The notes beneath the pieces were generated by a model that saw only the letters and a list, made by a program, of their open reading frames with translations, searched no databases and was not told the origin of the DNA. A stretch of 64,000 nt of DNA from Gongronella butleri (Eukaryota; Mucoromycota; Mucoromycetes; Mucorales; Cunninghamellaceae). The stretch is taken from NCBI GenBank assembly GCA_025201375.1, contig JAIWZP010000001.1, positions 1,474,501 through 1,538,500 of the forward strand, written 5' to 3'. Shown piece after piece: positions 33,886-45,989 of this stretch (positions within the stretch are counted from its first letter, which is position 1; each line of letters starts with the position of its first letter). A program made the position numbers and the translations under genes.

Positions 33886-35005
33886 TTATAAAAGAGGTTG
33901 GCATTCCTCGCGCTTGCTCGATCGGGTATGTGCTGGCTTGCAGGCGTCTATGGCAGCCGAGATGTGTCGCACGGCATCTTGGATCATATTTGTGCGTGCT
34001 CGCTCAATTCGCTCTGGCCGGATGCGGTGTTGCGGGTCGACAATCGTGTACAGGCAAAACTAGAGAATACAGGGAGAGAGAGGCGTGAGTCGCGACTTTT
34101 TTTTTTCTCACTGTTTTCACGATTCAGTTTTTTTTTTTTTTTTTCGTTTACCATGACGACGGAGACGACGCCAAAGCAGGTGGACGCCGAGATCATGAAT
34201 GTGATGATTTGTTGGTAGAGGATGGTGTGTTGGATGGAGACGCCGAGCATGATTTGGCCTGCCATGGTGCCAGGCAGTGTGATGAGGCCCGTGATGGACA
34301 TTTGGTTGATGGTGGGCAGCAATGAGAGTCGGATGGCGTCTTTTGCCATGCGATGGACGGCCTCCCAGCGCGTTGCGCCCATGGCCAGATATGTTTCGAC
34401 GAGATCCATGTGCATGCGGAACCGGTACAGGATGTAATCGACGGCAACGGCACACGCACCGGACGTGAAGCCCAGCAAGAGGCCAATGGTTGGTATAAAG
34501 TATTCAGGGTACCAAAACGGCCGCTGCTGCACGGCATATTGGCAGCCAAGCACGCCCACCAGGAGCGTTGAGCACACTGTCGATAGAAACGCTGTGGAAA
34601 AGTACCCCGTGTACCGCCACGACGCCTTGCTGTATACCGTCTCGCACGCGCTCAAAAACAACATCAACACTGGGTGAAAAGGCAGCAATTGGCAAGAGCA
34701 AATTGGCCAAAAAGAAAAAAAAAGCGAAAATCAGTGGTCGATTTCAAAAAAAATGGATGCAAATCAAACCGTACCCGTCAAGCCCATCACATAATAAAAG
34801 CGTCTCGTTTCAAAAATGTCACGCAAGAGGAGGCCCTGAAAAAAAAGCGAGAAAAATGAGCGTCGTTGCATCAAAAAAAAAGGGGAATGGCGTTTCAGCC
34901 TTACCATGATGGTCAATTGCACCAGACACCGCAGCGCGGCAATGACGAGCTGCTTTTCTAGCTTGAGACGTAGCCGAATTGATATGGCCGCTGTTTGCAA
35001 ACAGG

Positions 35006-35051
<46 letters not shown>

Positions 35052-35172
35052 TCAAACGTCAGTGACTATAAAAAAAACAAGGCATAAAATGTCGCTTTTT
35101 ACCATTTATCAGCAGAAAAAGGGCAGCAATGCTCACATTATACCAAGATAAGTGAGGGTATACATCGCTCAT
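33886..35172 (-). CDS. UPF0014 / FetB-like membrane permease
   Basis: Five exons (35172-35103, 34990-34905, 34835-34775, 34669-34152, 34059-33886) join in frame to 302 residues. The order matches bacterial FetB: helix 1 WYNVSIAALFLLIN, KLEKQLVIAALRCLVQLTIM, an ACETVYSKASWRYTGYF segment, YFIPTIGLLLGFTSGACAVA, a cytosolic loop ETYLAMGATRWEAVHRMAKD, then the signature LLPTINQMSITGLITLPGTM plus AGQIMLG. In bacteria FetA-FetB is an ABC-type exporter linked to iron and stress resistance; fungal homologues lack an assigned reaction. No ATP-binding partner lies in this window. A 41-base A-tract fills most of the intron at 34991-35102. Confidence 0.85.
35008..35048 (+). repeat. A41 homopolymer inside an intron
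   Basis: An uninterrupted run of 41 A lies in the first intron of the UPF0014 gene, so it is a T-tract close to the acceptor in the transcript. It may be polymorphic or partly a sequencing artefact. Confidence 0.8.
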
Positions 35173-35696
35173 GCCGGCAAGAACAAGATCCAAGATTCAG
35201 GAAACGAGAAAAAAAGACAAAAGAAAAAGAAAAAGGGGAAGACGGGGACGAATAAAAATACAAATTTTTCTATTTTTCATGGAATCCATCTCGGCTTTCC
35301 TTTTCGGGCCCTGCGCTCCCCCATTTTTGTGCGAGGGTTGGCCCTGCCATCAAGATTATCTGATAAAAAATGGCGCTCCGGCCTCAGCCATGAATTTTTA
35401 ACGAGCCCAAGAATCAAAAATGAAAAAAGGATTTGTGTATTCCGTCCGTGTCCAAAACGATGACCCATCGTGGGTGATTGGCGATCAATGCTGTGTAACA
35501 ACAAGCAGTCAGGCATGAATCCTAAAAAGGGGGGCCAAGGACAAGTGGTGCCTCCCAAAAGCACAAAATTGCAAAAAAAAGGGGGGGGGGCAGGGAACAA
35601 GAAGACAAAGAATCAAAACTATAAATTATATTTTATTCATACATTGTCGCAGGGTAAACATAAACAAAAGAAAAAAAAAGGAGAGGTATGGGGGCA
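35173..35696. other. Intergenic between the UPF0014 and coiled-coil genes
   Basis: About 520 bases of A-rich sequence, upstream of one minus-strand gene and downstream of another. 'ataaattatattttattc' at about 35619-35636 read on the minus strand includes AATAAA-like signals just past the coiled-coil gene stop. No gene is visible. Confidence 0.45.
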
Positions 35697-36485
35697 TTAA
35701 AGGTCACGTTCAAGGACCATGGTAACCTGTTTGGCGTGGATGGCGTCCAATTGGCCTTTTATGTCTTTTTCGTGATGGAGATGGGTTTGGATGACATTGG
35801 CGAGGGCGTCTGCGGGTATCTTGAAGGGATGCAAGGGGGTGGTGGTGTCGTTGTCGTTGTTTTTTTCGTGGAGGATGGGGGCCCATTGATGATAAAAATC
35901 CAACAATCGATGGTCCATATATTGTTTTGTCTTTTGCAATTGCTCGAGGAGCGCGCGCTGGAGGTATAACTTGTCGCGTGATTTATCATGTGGTTGTTGC
36001 TGTTGTTGATATTGTTGCAAGCAGCGGACCTGTTGCTGGCAGCATTGTGCTTTTTCATGGGCACGCGTGGCTTTTGAACGGAGCTGCTCAATGCGTGCTT
36101 CGTAAGCGTGGCGTTCGCTGTGCAGGGCGGCCAATTGCTGTGCCAGGGCATCTGCCTCTCTTTGCAGTTTGCCGATATCCTTGGCCGGCGGCGGCGGTTG
36201 CTGAGGATGCGAAAATGAAGGATGTTCGGGCGAATTGGGTGGCGACGGGCTCAGCAATGCCAGTTTCCGCTGCATTCTGCTGTTGGCCAAATCCAGGCGC
36301 TGGGCCCACGCTTCGTAATGGTCGCGCTCTTGCTGTTGTTGGACGAGCTGGTCGTGCGTGTCCTGCACCAGCAGCGCAAGTGTCGTATATCGTTTGTACA
36401 GCGACGCGAGCGTGTCTTGGCCAACCAGCAGCGACCGTCGCCGAGGGAAAAGCGACGACGCAGGTGCAGAGTCCACTTGGTACAT
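35697..36485 (-). CDS. Coiled-coil protein of unknown function, 262 aa
   Basis: A single exon gives 262 residues from MYQVDSAPASSLFPRRRSLL. Long heptad-rich helices run from about residue 25 to 75 (LASLYKRYTTLALLVQDTHD) and from about 100 to 190 (KLQREADALAQQLAALHSER and onward), separated by a Ser/Pro-rich break. There is a polyglutamine run near 170. The C-terminal third (DHRLLDFYHQWAPILHEK) is less repetitive. No catalytic motif or membrane segment is seen. The frame is clean and its composition unlike the surrounding noise, so I accept it as a gene; cytoskeletal or scaffold roles are only guesses. Confidence 0.7.
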   Translation of the reverse strand: MYQVDSAPASSLFPRRRSLLVGQDTLASLYKRYTTLALLVQDTHDQLVQQQQERDHYEAWAQRLDLANSRMQRKLALLSPSPPNSPEHPSFSHPQQPPPPAKDIGKLQREADALAQQLAALHSERHAYEARIEQLRSKATRAHEKAQCCQQQVRCLQQYQQQQQPHDKSRDKLYLQRALLEQLQKTKQYMDHRLLDFYHQWAPILHEKNNDNDTTTPLHPFKIPADALANVIQTHLHHEKDIKGQLDAIHAKQVTMVLERDL

Positions 36486-37015
36486 GAATGAAAAAAAAGA
36501 AAGAAGCAAGCGAAAAAAACAAAAAGCAAAAACAAGAAAGGGATGGGTGACGCCGCTTCTCCTTTTATGCGGACCCAGCCCTGGAATGCAGACTCCGCAT
36601 CCACCCTCCCTTTTTATTCTCTTTTTTTTTTTTTTTTACCCCTATTGCCATCATTGGCAAGAAAGAACATCCCCAAAGAGCGTCTTTTTGCCATGAAACT
36701 TGAATGGACATCGTAAAACGCCCATCCATTAGAAAAAAAAAAGGGGACACCCAAAAAAAAAAGGTCATGTGCCTCGATACCAGGGCCCGCATCAGATGAT
36801 TCCACGTCCATTGGGTGGTACATTTTACTCGTTGAAATAAAATAAGAGTAGTGGGGAAAAAGTGTGAAAAAGATGCAGCAGGATGGAATTGCAAAAGAAA
36901 AAAGAAAATAGCAAGGAGGGGAAAAGAAGGAGCAAGGAAGCGAAAGCAAGGTTGAAGGAAGGGGAGCGTGCTTGAAAAGAGAAAAAGAAAAAAAGAACAA
37001 TGAAAAATGCCTCTT
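36486..37015. other. Intergenic between the UBP12-type and coiled-coil genes
   Basis: A-rich on the plus strand, with alternating pyrimidine and purine blocks. 'aaataaaataagag' at 36835-36848, read on either strand, is AT-rich enough for 3' processing of the ubiquitin protease gene. No gene is visible. Confidence 0.45.
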
Positions 37016-40000
37016 TTAAGCCATTTCATCCAATTCGTCGGGCACATTGGCATCAATGGCAATGTCGACAGCGGCTGCGGAGAACGCGTCATCCTCGGTT
37101 GCAGGAGAAGCCGTGTCTTGGGTGGTTTGACCCTGTCTGCGGCGTTTGTAAAAGAGCAGGTACGCGGCGCTCGTCTAAAAAAAAAGGGGGGTATGAGCGA
37201 CGTGCTTTTTTTTTTTCATTTTTTTCTTTTTTCATTGTTCGTCACCTTGGCATCACTTTGATCTACTTTGGTCACATGGGAATCATCAAAGTTGTACCAA
37301 TGGCCATCCATGAAATTGCGGCCGTACGCGGTGTCTAGGGCAAAAAGAAAAAAAAAGAAAAAAAAAGTCATTGATTGCGTCTTTTTTTTTTTTTTTTCTC
37401 AAAATCTTACAATGGCCGCCGCCCATGCCTCCAAAGTGATTATCGACGGCATAGAGGTCGTAAATGTAGCGGTCATTGGGATGTGGGTCGTCGTTGACAC
37501 CGAGGACCCTGTCTGTCAAGTCGAGAGATTCTAATGGGAAATCGATGAGGGCGTCGATTTTGTCGCGAAGGGTGCGTGTATGGCTGAAGCGTTTGAGGTG
37601 GACAACGAGGATGTCGGGAAGGTGCCAAATGTCGAATTTCTTTGTTGCTCTTTGGTGCTCTTTGCAGCGCGGGCAATACCAAAGATCTTCCTCACTGAGC
37701 TCCTCTTCTTTTGTGAATTCGTCGAGACAATCCATGAGGGTGACCTGCTTGTTGCGGCCCTTTTCTGCGGCCTCTGCGGCGGCCAATGGGTCGCCCAGAT
37801 TCTCAATGTCGTTCCATGCATCGTCATTGACGAGGGCTTGATGGCTGTTGCCGAGTGTGATGCCACCACCACGGCTGCTTTCCGACGATGAGGATGATTT
37901 GGCGCCAAAGATCTCCTGAGCGCGTTTTTGTGTCCAGGCAATGACGATACCCTCGCCTTGACGGATGATGGTGTGCGGGGCGGGACGCGGTGGGCGCGTG
38001 GTCTTGGGCTTTTCTGATGCCAATAGGGTGGATGACACGGAAGAAGACGCGCCAAACGCAGCAGCAGGCTTGGCAGGCGGCTCAATGATCATGCTTTTGG
38101 GCGCGTCGGGTGTGTATGCCGCCGACGCGTCGCCCACCACCTCGTCCTCATAATCGGTGTCATCGTCGTCGACCTTTTCGTCCTTTTCATCCTCAGGGCT
38201 CATGGACACGGGCGACGTGGACGACGCGTCTAATTGCATTGCGTCGCCATTGTCGCCATGGCTGTCTTGCTCTTGTTGCTTTTGCTCCTCCAGCCATTGG
38301 TCATACTCGCGTTGTTGCTTCTGCTCCTTTTCGTAGCGTTCCTTCAGGTCGATCATGCTGTCTGGCTGGATGGGCGACAGGCCCGCGGGGATCAGGTCTT
38401 CGGGGTACCCGGGCTCGCACACTTTGATGGTAAACAGGTTCTGGATGGGCCGCAATTGGCGTCCACCGGCCGCCGTGACCGCTGCTGCCGTGCGAATGAG
38501 CGGATTGTGCGGCGAATGTGGTGAACGTGGCGACGATGGGTCGACATCCATGGCATCGTCATCGTCATTGGCTTGTTCCTGCTGGCGTGCCGATTGCTTG
38601 TCCTCTTCAAACAGCTTGACAATCGCATACCGCTCGACCTGCTTGGCAATCATGGTATAGATGGCCTCGGGGGAGGTGGCGTCCTTTGCCTGGATGGCAA
38701 GCACCATGAGCGAGCCGAATTGGGACATGGATGGGCGGCTGAATGACGCGCGGCGGAAAGAAACAGGCGAGGTCGGATCATTTTGGTCCTGGTCCTCTGT
38801 TTCCGGCGCATCGGGCGTCACGGCGCAATACACGGGGAACACGAGCCATTTCTCCCCATCAAAGGGCGCCGCGTCATGCGCCTTGCTGCCCTTTTCGTGC
38901 TCATCGTCATGCTCGTCATCGCTCAAAAAGCGCGAACTGTTGAATCGAAGCCGCGAGCGACGCGTCGAGGCCGGCGGCGCAGCAGGCATGGGCCCAGGAA
39001 GCTGGTACACGTAGATGATGTCGTTCATCTGGATGTTGGACACCATGTCATAGTCGGGCAGCACCTTGTACAGCTTGTTGCTGAAGATCTCGCCCACCAA
39101 GAGCTGACAATTTTAAAAATAAAATGGAGCCTGAGGTCAGTGCGGGACAATCAAAAGGAAAAAAAAAAAAGAGATGTCATTTTTTTTTTTTTTACCGTGG
39201 ACGCGTCATGGACGCCCATTTGCTTGGCGACGGCCGATTTGAGATGGCTGATGCTTGCATCCTTGTCGAGAGTAATGACCATGCGCTTTGGGTGCTGGGA
39301 TGGATCGTAGGGCACGTAGGTGACGGTGGTCTTGCGCTTCTTTTGGATGGGCAAGGGCAGCGACAGATACATGAAGGGATCAAACGTTACAGACACCTTT
39401 TCACACACATTGCACACAAGGCGGCTCTTGAATTGGCCCTGGAAGAGGTCGACAATGATCGAGTCGTTGCGCGCCTTGTGGTAATTCCAGCTGGTCTTGG
39501 CCACCTCGTCGTCAGGCTTGTCATCAAAGTCGGGCATCTCAATGTACGGCTTTTTGAGGATGCGATTGAGGTCCTCGTGCAGCCCGTCCAGCAAGAACGC
39601 GAGCAATTCCTGCGAGTCGTGCTGCTGGTAGCCCGTGAACGTCGGATTGAACCGGCTGATGGTTTGCTAAATGCACAGAAAAAAAGGGAGAATCGGGAGG
39701 AAATTAGAAAAAACCCTCTTTTTTCTTTCTTCTTGTTCTTCATCTATTTTACCTTGAACTCACGCGGAGGCACGTGCGAGAGTGTGCCGCTCCACAGCTT
39801 TTCAATGAGATTGCCATAGTTCTCTGCGATTTGGCCGCCCATGCCCAGGGGATTGTCACGATTGAGGTCGTTTTTATAATTGCCTGCGAGGAACCAATTG
39901 GTGAGCTCCTCGGTGTTGCTGAGGCATTGGAGGGCCGAGTTCATGAAGCAAGTGTTGCCGAGGTTGGACAGGCCTGTGGTGCCGCGCTGGCGATGTGGGG

Positions 40001-41465
40001 GCACAGTGGATGAGGCGGTGGTGGGCGACGAAGCCTTCCAATTCATGTCATGATTGCTGGCAAAGGTCGAGGAAGAGGAAAAGGGCGGGGACGATGCGGT
40101 TGTCAAGTTGTGGAAGGTGTTGCCAAAGATGCTGCTGGAATTGGTGGATGTGGAGGACGTGTCGGAGGCATTGCCATTGGCATGGTTGGCATTAGCCTGG
40201 TTGTTGTTGTTGTTGTTGTTGTTGGACGATCTGGCGCCATCCACATCGATGAGCAAGATGCTGCTGGCGAGGGCCATGTCGCTAATGGATTTGTCGTCAT
40301 TTTGATCCAATGTCAAGCGCTCGGCGGTGTCCTGAGGGATGCTACTCCATGCAATAAACGGACTGGCAATCAGCGGGTCATTTTCCAGGCGATACAGATG
40401 GAATGGGGTGCCGAGCGACAGGTCTAGAGCGTCCGTGATGGCATTACGCAAGTCGTGCATGGGTGTTGTACGCGACAAGGTGAGGATGGGGGGCTTTTCC
40501 AAGGTGGACATGGACTCTGCAATGACGTACAGCTTGAAAGTGGGCGGATACACCTCGACGACGGTGTCATTGGGTCCTCCCTGGCGCACGACTGTACGCG
40601 CAATGGGTGTGGAGGGACACGTGTACCATTTTTCAAGGGCGCGCCAAGCACGTTCAGGCACAAGCACGTAATCCTGATCGTACACAAGGTCCGGCAACAA
40701 TTGACGACCGTCATTCATTAGCAGCGAGGTGGTGTCAATGGGCCCAGGTTCCGTGCTTCGTCCCAATTGCCGTGTCGTCGCATTGGGACTCGCAAGACGC
40801 GTGCAATACTTTTGCCATCGATCATACCAATCCGAAGGCAAAAGGTACCAAATCTCGTCAGACACCATGGCGCTGTCCTTGAGCGGCTGGATATACCCCA
40901 CCTGCTCTTCCGGCAAAAGGTCGGGCACGCCATCGTCCATGAAAAGAGCACGGGCGTCATTGTCGCCATCATTGCCGTCGTCGTCGTCGTCGTCCAGCCG
41001 CCCAAGCGGCGACGCCGATCCCGATCGACCTGCAGGCGCTGCAAGTGAGTCGGCATCGCTGTCTACACTCGTCTCGCGCGCACGCTTGGAAGACAGCGGA
41101 CTCGCATGCACAAGGTCGTCATTGTCCTGCTCATCGTCCACGACATGCCGCGGCGTCGTTGCCAATGACCCCAGGGCAGGCGGCGTCGCCAGGGATGACA
41201 AGCTGGTCGGCGACCCGGGGGCGCTCAGGTGGTCGTGGTCATTCGGTGCATCCATCATATCCGATCGAGGTCTTTTGGAGGGGGATTCTGAGCCACGGGT
41301 ACTTCTTTTCGCTAGCGAATGCACTTTGTCTGGATTCTCGCCACGGACGGCTGAAAGGAAGCGCGGGGGAAACAAACGAAAAGGAAAAAAAAAAAAAAAA
41401 AGTGCGGGTCGAAAAAAAAAAGAGGAAAGAAAAAAAAAAAAGACACCTCCGACGACTTCATCCAT
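37016..41465 (-). CDS. UBP12: Ubiquitin-specific protease, UBP12 / USP4-USP15 type
   Basis: Exons 41465-41447, 41350-39753, 39666-39196, 39103-37411, 37334-37246 and 37174-37016 give 1342 residues. The first short exon is tentative (its donor is GTGTCT); a Met at 41263 is the alternative start. A DUSP domain lies at about 170-290 ([17 protein letters not shown]) followed by a ubiquitin-like segment. The catalytic Cys box [20 protein letters not shown] has Cys at about 474; the QDS-type block reads [20 protein letters not shown]; two CxxC pairs (CNVC, CPRC) bind zinc; the His box [17 protein letters not shown] has His at about 1260, followed by [12 protein letters not shown] large acidic low-complexity insert splits the catalytic domain, as in Ubp12. 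It hydrolyses ubiquitin conjugates in cytosol or nucleus. A shorter paralogue lies immediately upstream. Confidence 0.92.
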
Positions 41466-41513
41466 TCAAAAAAAAAAAAAAGGGCGGGCCACTCATTCAA
41501 ACCCCGTCTGCAC

Positions 41514-41544
<31 letters not shown>

Positions 41545-41622
41545 GGTCCCTTTGTCACTTTTATTGTCTCATTGTCACATTTTGATGGTCTCATTGTGCT
41601 CTTTGAACACACATGGTCATGT

Positions 41623-44600
41623 CTACACGTTGATGCGTCGCTTGTAAAAGAGCATGTACGCCGAATTGGTCTAATTTGTATACGTCATCAGTTTTTTCCC
41701 CCCTTTTTTTCTTTTTTTTTTTTTTAATGGGCGCGTGCCCCACTTGCCTTGACATCCGAGGCTTGCATTGGTGTCACCTGATCATCTTCAAGATAATACC
41801 ATTGATCGTCCTCAAAGTTGCGTGCCACCGATCCGTCTTTTTTTTTTTCATAAAAAAGGGTGAGTTTCAGCCATTTTTTTTTAAAAATAAAGGTCTTACA
41901 ATGGCCGTCCAGGACGCCCTTTCCGACGTGATTGTTGATGGCCAGGAGGTCGTAGATCAGCGGCTGCGCTTGTTGCTGCGGATCGAGGACAAAGGGCGCC
42001 ATGTCGAGGCCATTCAATGGGAAATCAATGGCGTCATCGAGTTTTTCATGCAGCAGGCCCAATGTCTGGCTGAAGCGCTTGAGGTGGACAATCAGGATCT
42101 CGGGGACACGCCACAGACCCATCTGCTTGGTGGCGCCGCGCGTGTGTTTCTGGCATCCACGGCAGAACCAGTCGTCATCCAGTGTCTCGGCCGCTGAAAA
42201 GCCCGCAAGGCACTCGGAAAGCGTCGCGTCCCAGTGACGCGGTGGACGTGCAACCACAGGCGGCTCCTTGTCGGGCCAGACTGACTCGATTTTGGCAAAA
42301 TGCTGCTTTACAGCCGTTTCCGGCACTTGAATAACAAGGCCTTGGCCATGGCGCAGCATTTGCTGATCATCACCCTTCTTGATTGGATCAAACACCGTCA
42401 GCACACGGTGCCATGCCGCCTTACCCTCACAAACCAGCGCTTTTTTGCCATCGTCGACGCTTTCCAGGACCATCACCTGATACGGCACCGTGCGCACATC
42501 CTCGCCGCCCGCGTACCGCTGCCATTGCTCGGCAGCGGACGCCAGGATCGCCTCTTGGCTTTGACATTGGCTTGTCGCCACGGCCACAAGTAGCGGTGGG
42601 CCAACGTGCCGCTTCAAACGCGGATCAATGCGTTGCTGCACGTGTGGCTGCTCCGTCGTGCCGTCGGGCACCTGCATCACGTACAATGGGAACACGAGCC
42701 ACTCGTCTCTTGCCATCGTCGCCGTCCCCTGAGACACAGGAAGCTCATACACGTGGATGGTCATCCATGCACTCACCAGCGCCACCATGTCCGCCTCATT
42801 AAACACCTGAATCAACTTGTTTTGAGCCAATTGCGTTACCCACAACTAGAAAAAGGAAAGAGATGAGCGAATCTACCGCCTATTTGGCCGTTTTTTCTTT
42901 TTTTTTCTTTTTCTTTTTCTTTTTTTGGCAAAATTGCTGAATTCTGTACCGTGCCTGGATCAGATACGCCCACGCGCTCCGCCAATGCCTTTTTGAAATC
43001 GAGGATGGACGCCGTCTTGTCCAAGACAAGGTCAATGTGTTGCTGAGCTTGGCAAGGGCTGCCGTACGAAGCATAAACGAGCGCAATGGTGCGCTGCTCT
43101 TGCGCTGGGATCGGCAAAGACAAGTACATGAACGGATCAAACGCCATGGACGACTAGACAAGGAAAAAAAAAAAAGGGCTTTGGCGCGCATTCTTGATCA
43201 TGGCCGCTTCCGCCCCCACTTTTTCTCACCTTGCCGCAGTCCTGACACGTCAAACTGCTCTTGAATTGGCCGTGAAACAGATCCACAATGACCGAGTCAT
43301 TGCGCGACTGGTGATAATCCCATTGCATCTTGGCTACGTCGGCGTCGGGTGTGTCATCAAGATCAGGCAATTCCATGTATGGCTTGATTGCAATGCGATT
43401 CAAGTCCTCGTGCATCCCGTCCAACAAAAAGGCAAGCAGCTCCTGCGAATCCTGACGCTGGTACGCCTGGAATTCAGCGTGAAAGCGCCCAATGTGATAC
43501 TGTAAAATCAAGAACAATCAGGAAACTTGTTTTTTTTTGTCTTTTTTTTTTTTTTTTTTACGCGCTCACCCGAAAATCTCGCGGCGTGACGCGTCCAGCT
43601 TGACCCCGCCACAGCTGGTGTACCAGGCGGCCATAGCTCATGGCCAAATCACCTTGCAAACCAAGTGCGTTGTTCCGATTCAGCTCTTTTTCATGCTTGT
43701 TCTCTAAAAAATAAATACAAAAGTCGTGTCGTGTCTCTTTTTCGTGTCCTTACCCAAAAAGTACGTGGTGAGCGGCTCAGTGTTGCTGAGGCACTGCAGC
43801 GCCGAGTTCATAAAGCACGTGTGGCCAAGGTTGTACAGCCCTGTTGCGCCGCGCGTGTAGGTGCGCGGCCATGGTGCGTGCGCGTCGCCGTCAATGTCGG
43901 CATCGACAAGCAGGTTGCCGCGCGTCAGCGACGATTCCAGCATGGTCATGTTGTCATCTTCCAGGGAAAGCAGCTCCACGTCGTCGGAAATGTCGCACCA
44001 TGACACGTGCGCCGTGTTGGACATGGACCGTGTCTTGGGCTTGGCCACGCGGTAAAAACGGCACGGTTTGCCTGCAGACCACCCAAGCGTGGCCAACACG
44101 GCCTGCTTGAACGCGCCAATAGGTGTTGCGCGCGACACGCTCAACTCGCGAGGCGGAAAGGACGACGGCGTGTCACTGATGGCATACACCATAAAGGTCG
44201 GAGGATACATTTCCACGGCTGTCTCGGGGATCAAGTCACCATCGGTCAACACTTTGCGCGGCACACTGGTCGACACGCACCCGTACCTGAAAAAGAAAAA
44301 AAAAAGTCGGGATTCAGACGCGTCTTTTTTCTTTTTTTTTTCCATTTACCAACGAACAAAGGCAAGCCATGCACGTGCCGGAACCAGCTTGTAGTCTTGG
44401 TTTTCGACCAAATCCAACAAAAGCAGATTGTCATTGCCCAGCAACATCGCAACGTCCAGCGGGCCTGGCGCGGACATGGGCGCGTCATGCGCGTCATTTG
44501 CCCCGGAGGCCATTTCACGCGAACAATGTTTCTCCCACTGACAATACCAGCCATACGGCACAACATACCACGTGTCGCCGTCCTGCAGAGGCGTGCATAT

Positions 44601-44780
44601 AAGCTCATGTACAAAGGCTAGCTGGTCTCTGGGCAAAAGAAGCGGAATGTCGTCATTTTGCGCATCGTGCGCCGCATGAGCCCCGCGTGTCGTTGTTGCA
44701 TCGTCCATCGCAACCGTCTTGGCACTCTTTGCATGGCGCTCTTCTTGTTCAGCTGTCGTCTTGTCGGGTCCAGTCATCAT
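41623..44780 (-). CDS. Shorter UBP12-type ubiquitin protease, tandem paralogue
   Basis: Eight exons (44780-44350, 44286-43754, 43703-43570, 43499-43230, 43153-42950, 42845-41900, 41836-41748, 41670-41623) join in frame to 884 residues. It has a DUSP-like region ([19 protein letters not shown]), a Cys box [20 protein letters not shown] (Cys about 301), [20 protein letters not shown], zinc pairs CQDC and CRGC, and a His box [13 protein letters not shown] (His about 839). The final motif reads [12 protein letters not shown] where the neighbour has [12 protein letters not shown]. The 89-nt penultimate exon has the same length as in the neighbour, showing common origin. The last intron starts with GC (AAG|GCAAGT). 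It lacks most of the acidic insert. Probably an active deubiquitinase, though several residues near the active site are changed. Confidence 0.88.
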
Positions 44781-45989
44781 TCCTTGGTGGGTTTCAAAAA
44801 AAAGAAGAGTTTACCCGTCTTTGTGAGAAAAAAAAAGAAAAAGAAAAAGGAGAATTGCAGACGTGCGTGTTTCATGCACAGCGCCGATCTTTCGGACCTT
44901 GTCCCACCTCGCTGCGGCCGCTCCACCATCGAGCAAAAATAGGCCCTTTGCACTCGTTTGCCTTTAGACACACTGTTTTCGCGACACAGATCAGATCGAA
45001 TATTAAAAAAATTTGGACCAAGTCGTCTTGCACCATTTTTTCCGTTTCGCAGTGAATTGTTTACCAAATTGAGCTACGAAAAAAGTGAATATTTCGAGTT
45101 TTTGCATTTTGCGTGCCATTTTACAAGGAAAAAGTTCTCAACCATGAAAGGCAGCATGTTTTGCGTCGTGGATGCCGCCATTTGTCACTCGTACCGTACG
45201 TTGTATCCATGTCATTTGATGCCCCCCAAAAAAACGATGACCCACATGAAAAATCGCGATTTTTGCGACTTTGGTTGCTTGCCCCTTGCTGTGCCCTCCA
45301 GAATTTTTTTACAATCTTCCTGCCAGCGAATGAAAAACGCTTCGCGGCATGAGCTACTCGACTGTGCGAGACAGCGAGAGACAAGTCTGCCCGATTTTTT
45401 CTGAACCAGCAAATGCCAAAAAAGCCAAATTTGCCCTATTATTCATCCGCCACATCCATCTGGCCGACCCCGCTCAAAAACAACTGCTGCATCGCATCAG
45501 CGCAAAATTTGCGACAAAAAACTTTAAACCCCCAAAGCGCTACGACCACTTTTGAAAAATTCAGGGGTCATTCAGGGGTCACACAATTCAATCTCAGAAA
45601 TGCCTAATTTGGATTTTTTCGAACTCAGAGTGATCAATGCATCCCAAACAGGCAACTCCGACAATTTGCTATTGGCTGACAAAATGACAGGTCGCCCCAA
45701 CGTAAGAAAAAAGCGCAAAGAGTGACGCATGAACGGCGATCGACTGAGAAAAGTGCCTACTTTGGTCAAGATTTTTTTTGCAAAAATTTAAGGTTTGACA
45801 CTTCCAAATTAAGGTGCGTCTGGATTGCATGGATTTTTTTTTGTATTTTTTATTTTTTTTATTTTGCACATTTTCGCGCCGCGCTGAGTGGGCGGCGGGC
45901 TGCTGACTGTCCATGTACAAGGATACAGTGTTGTATTTGCCGTCCTCAGAGCATAAGCGATCAAGTTGTTTAGACGCGCAATGGCGCGT
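44781..45989. other. Repeat-like intergenic region
   Basis: The first 150 bases are the promoter side of the UBP paralogue. Beyond about 45000 the sequence loses coding character. 45286-45340 shares 'tgctgtgccctccagaattt' and the following 30 bases with 9985-10030. No gene is visible. Confidence 0.45.

Noticed and set aside
41261..41263. Internal Met as the start of the long UBP12-type protein
   Set aside because: Still possible, but the 19-nt first exon plus intron gives a longer frame-consistent N-terminus. Kept as the alternative.
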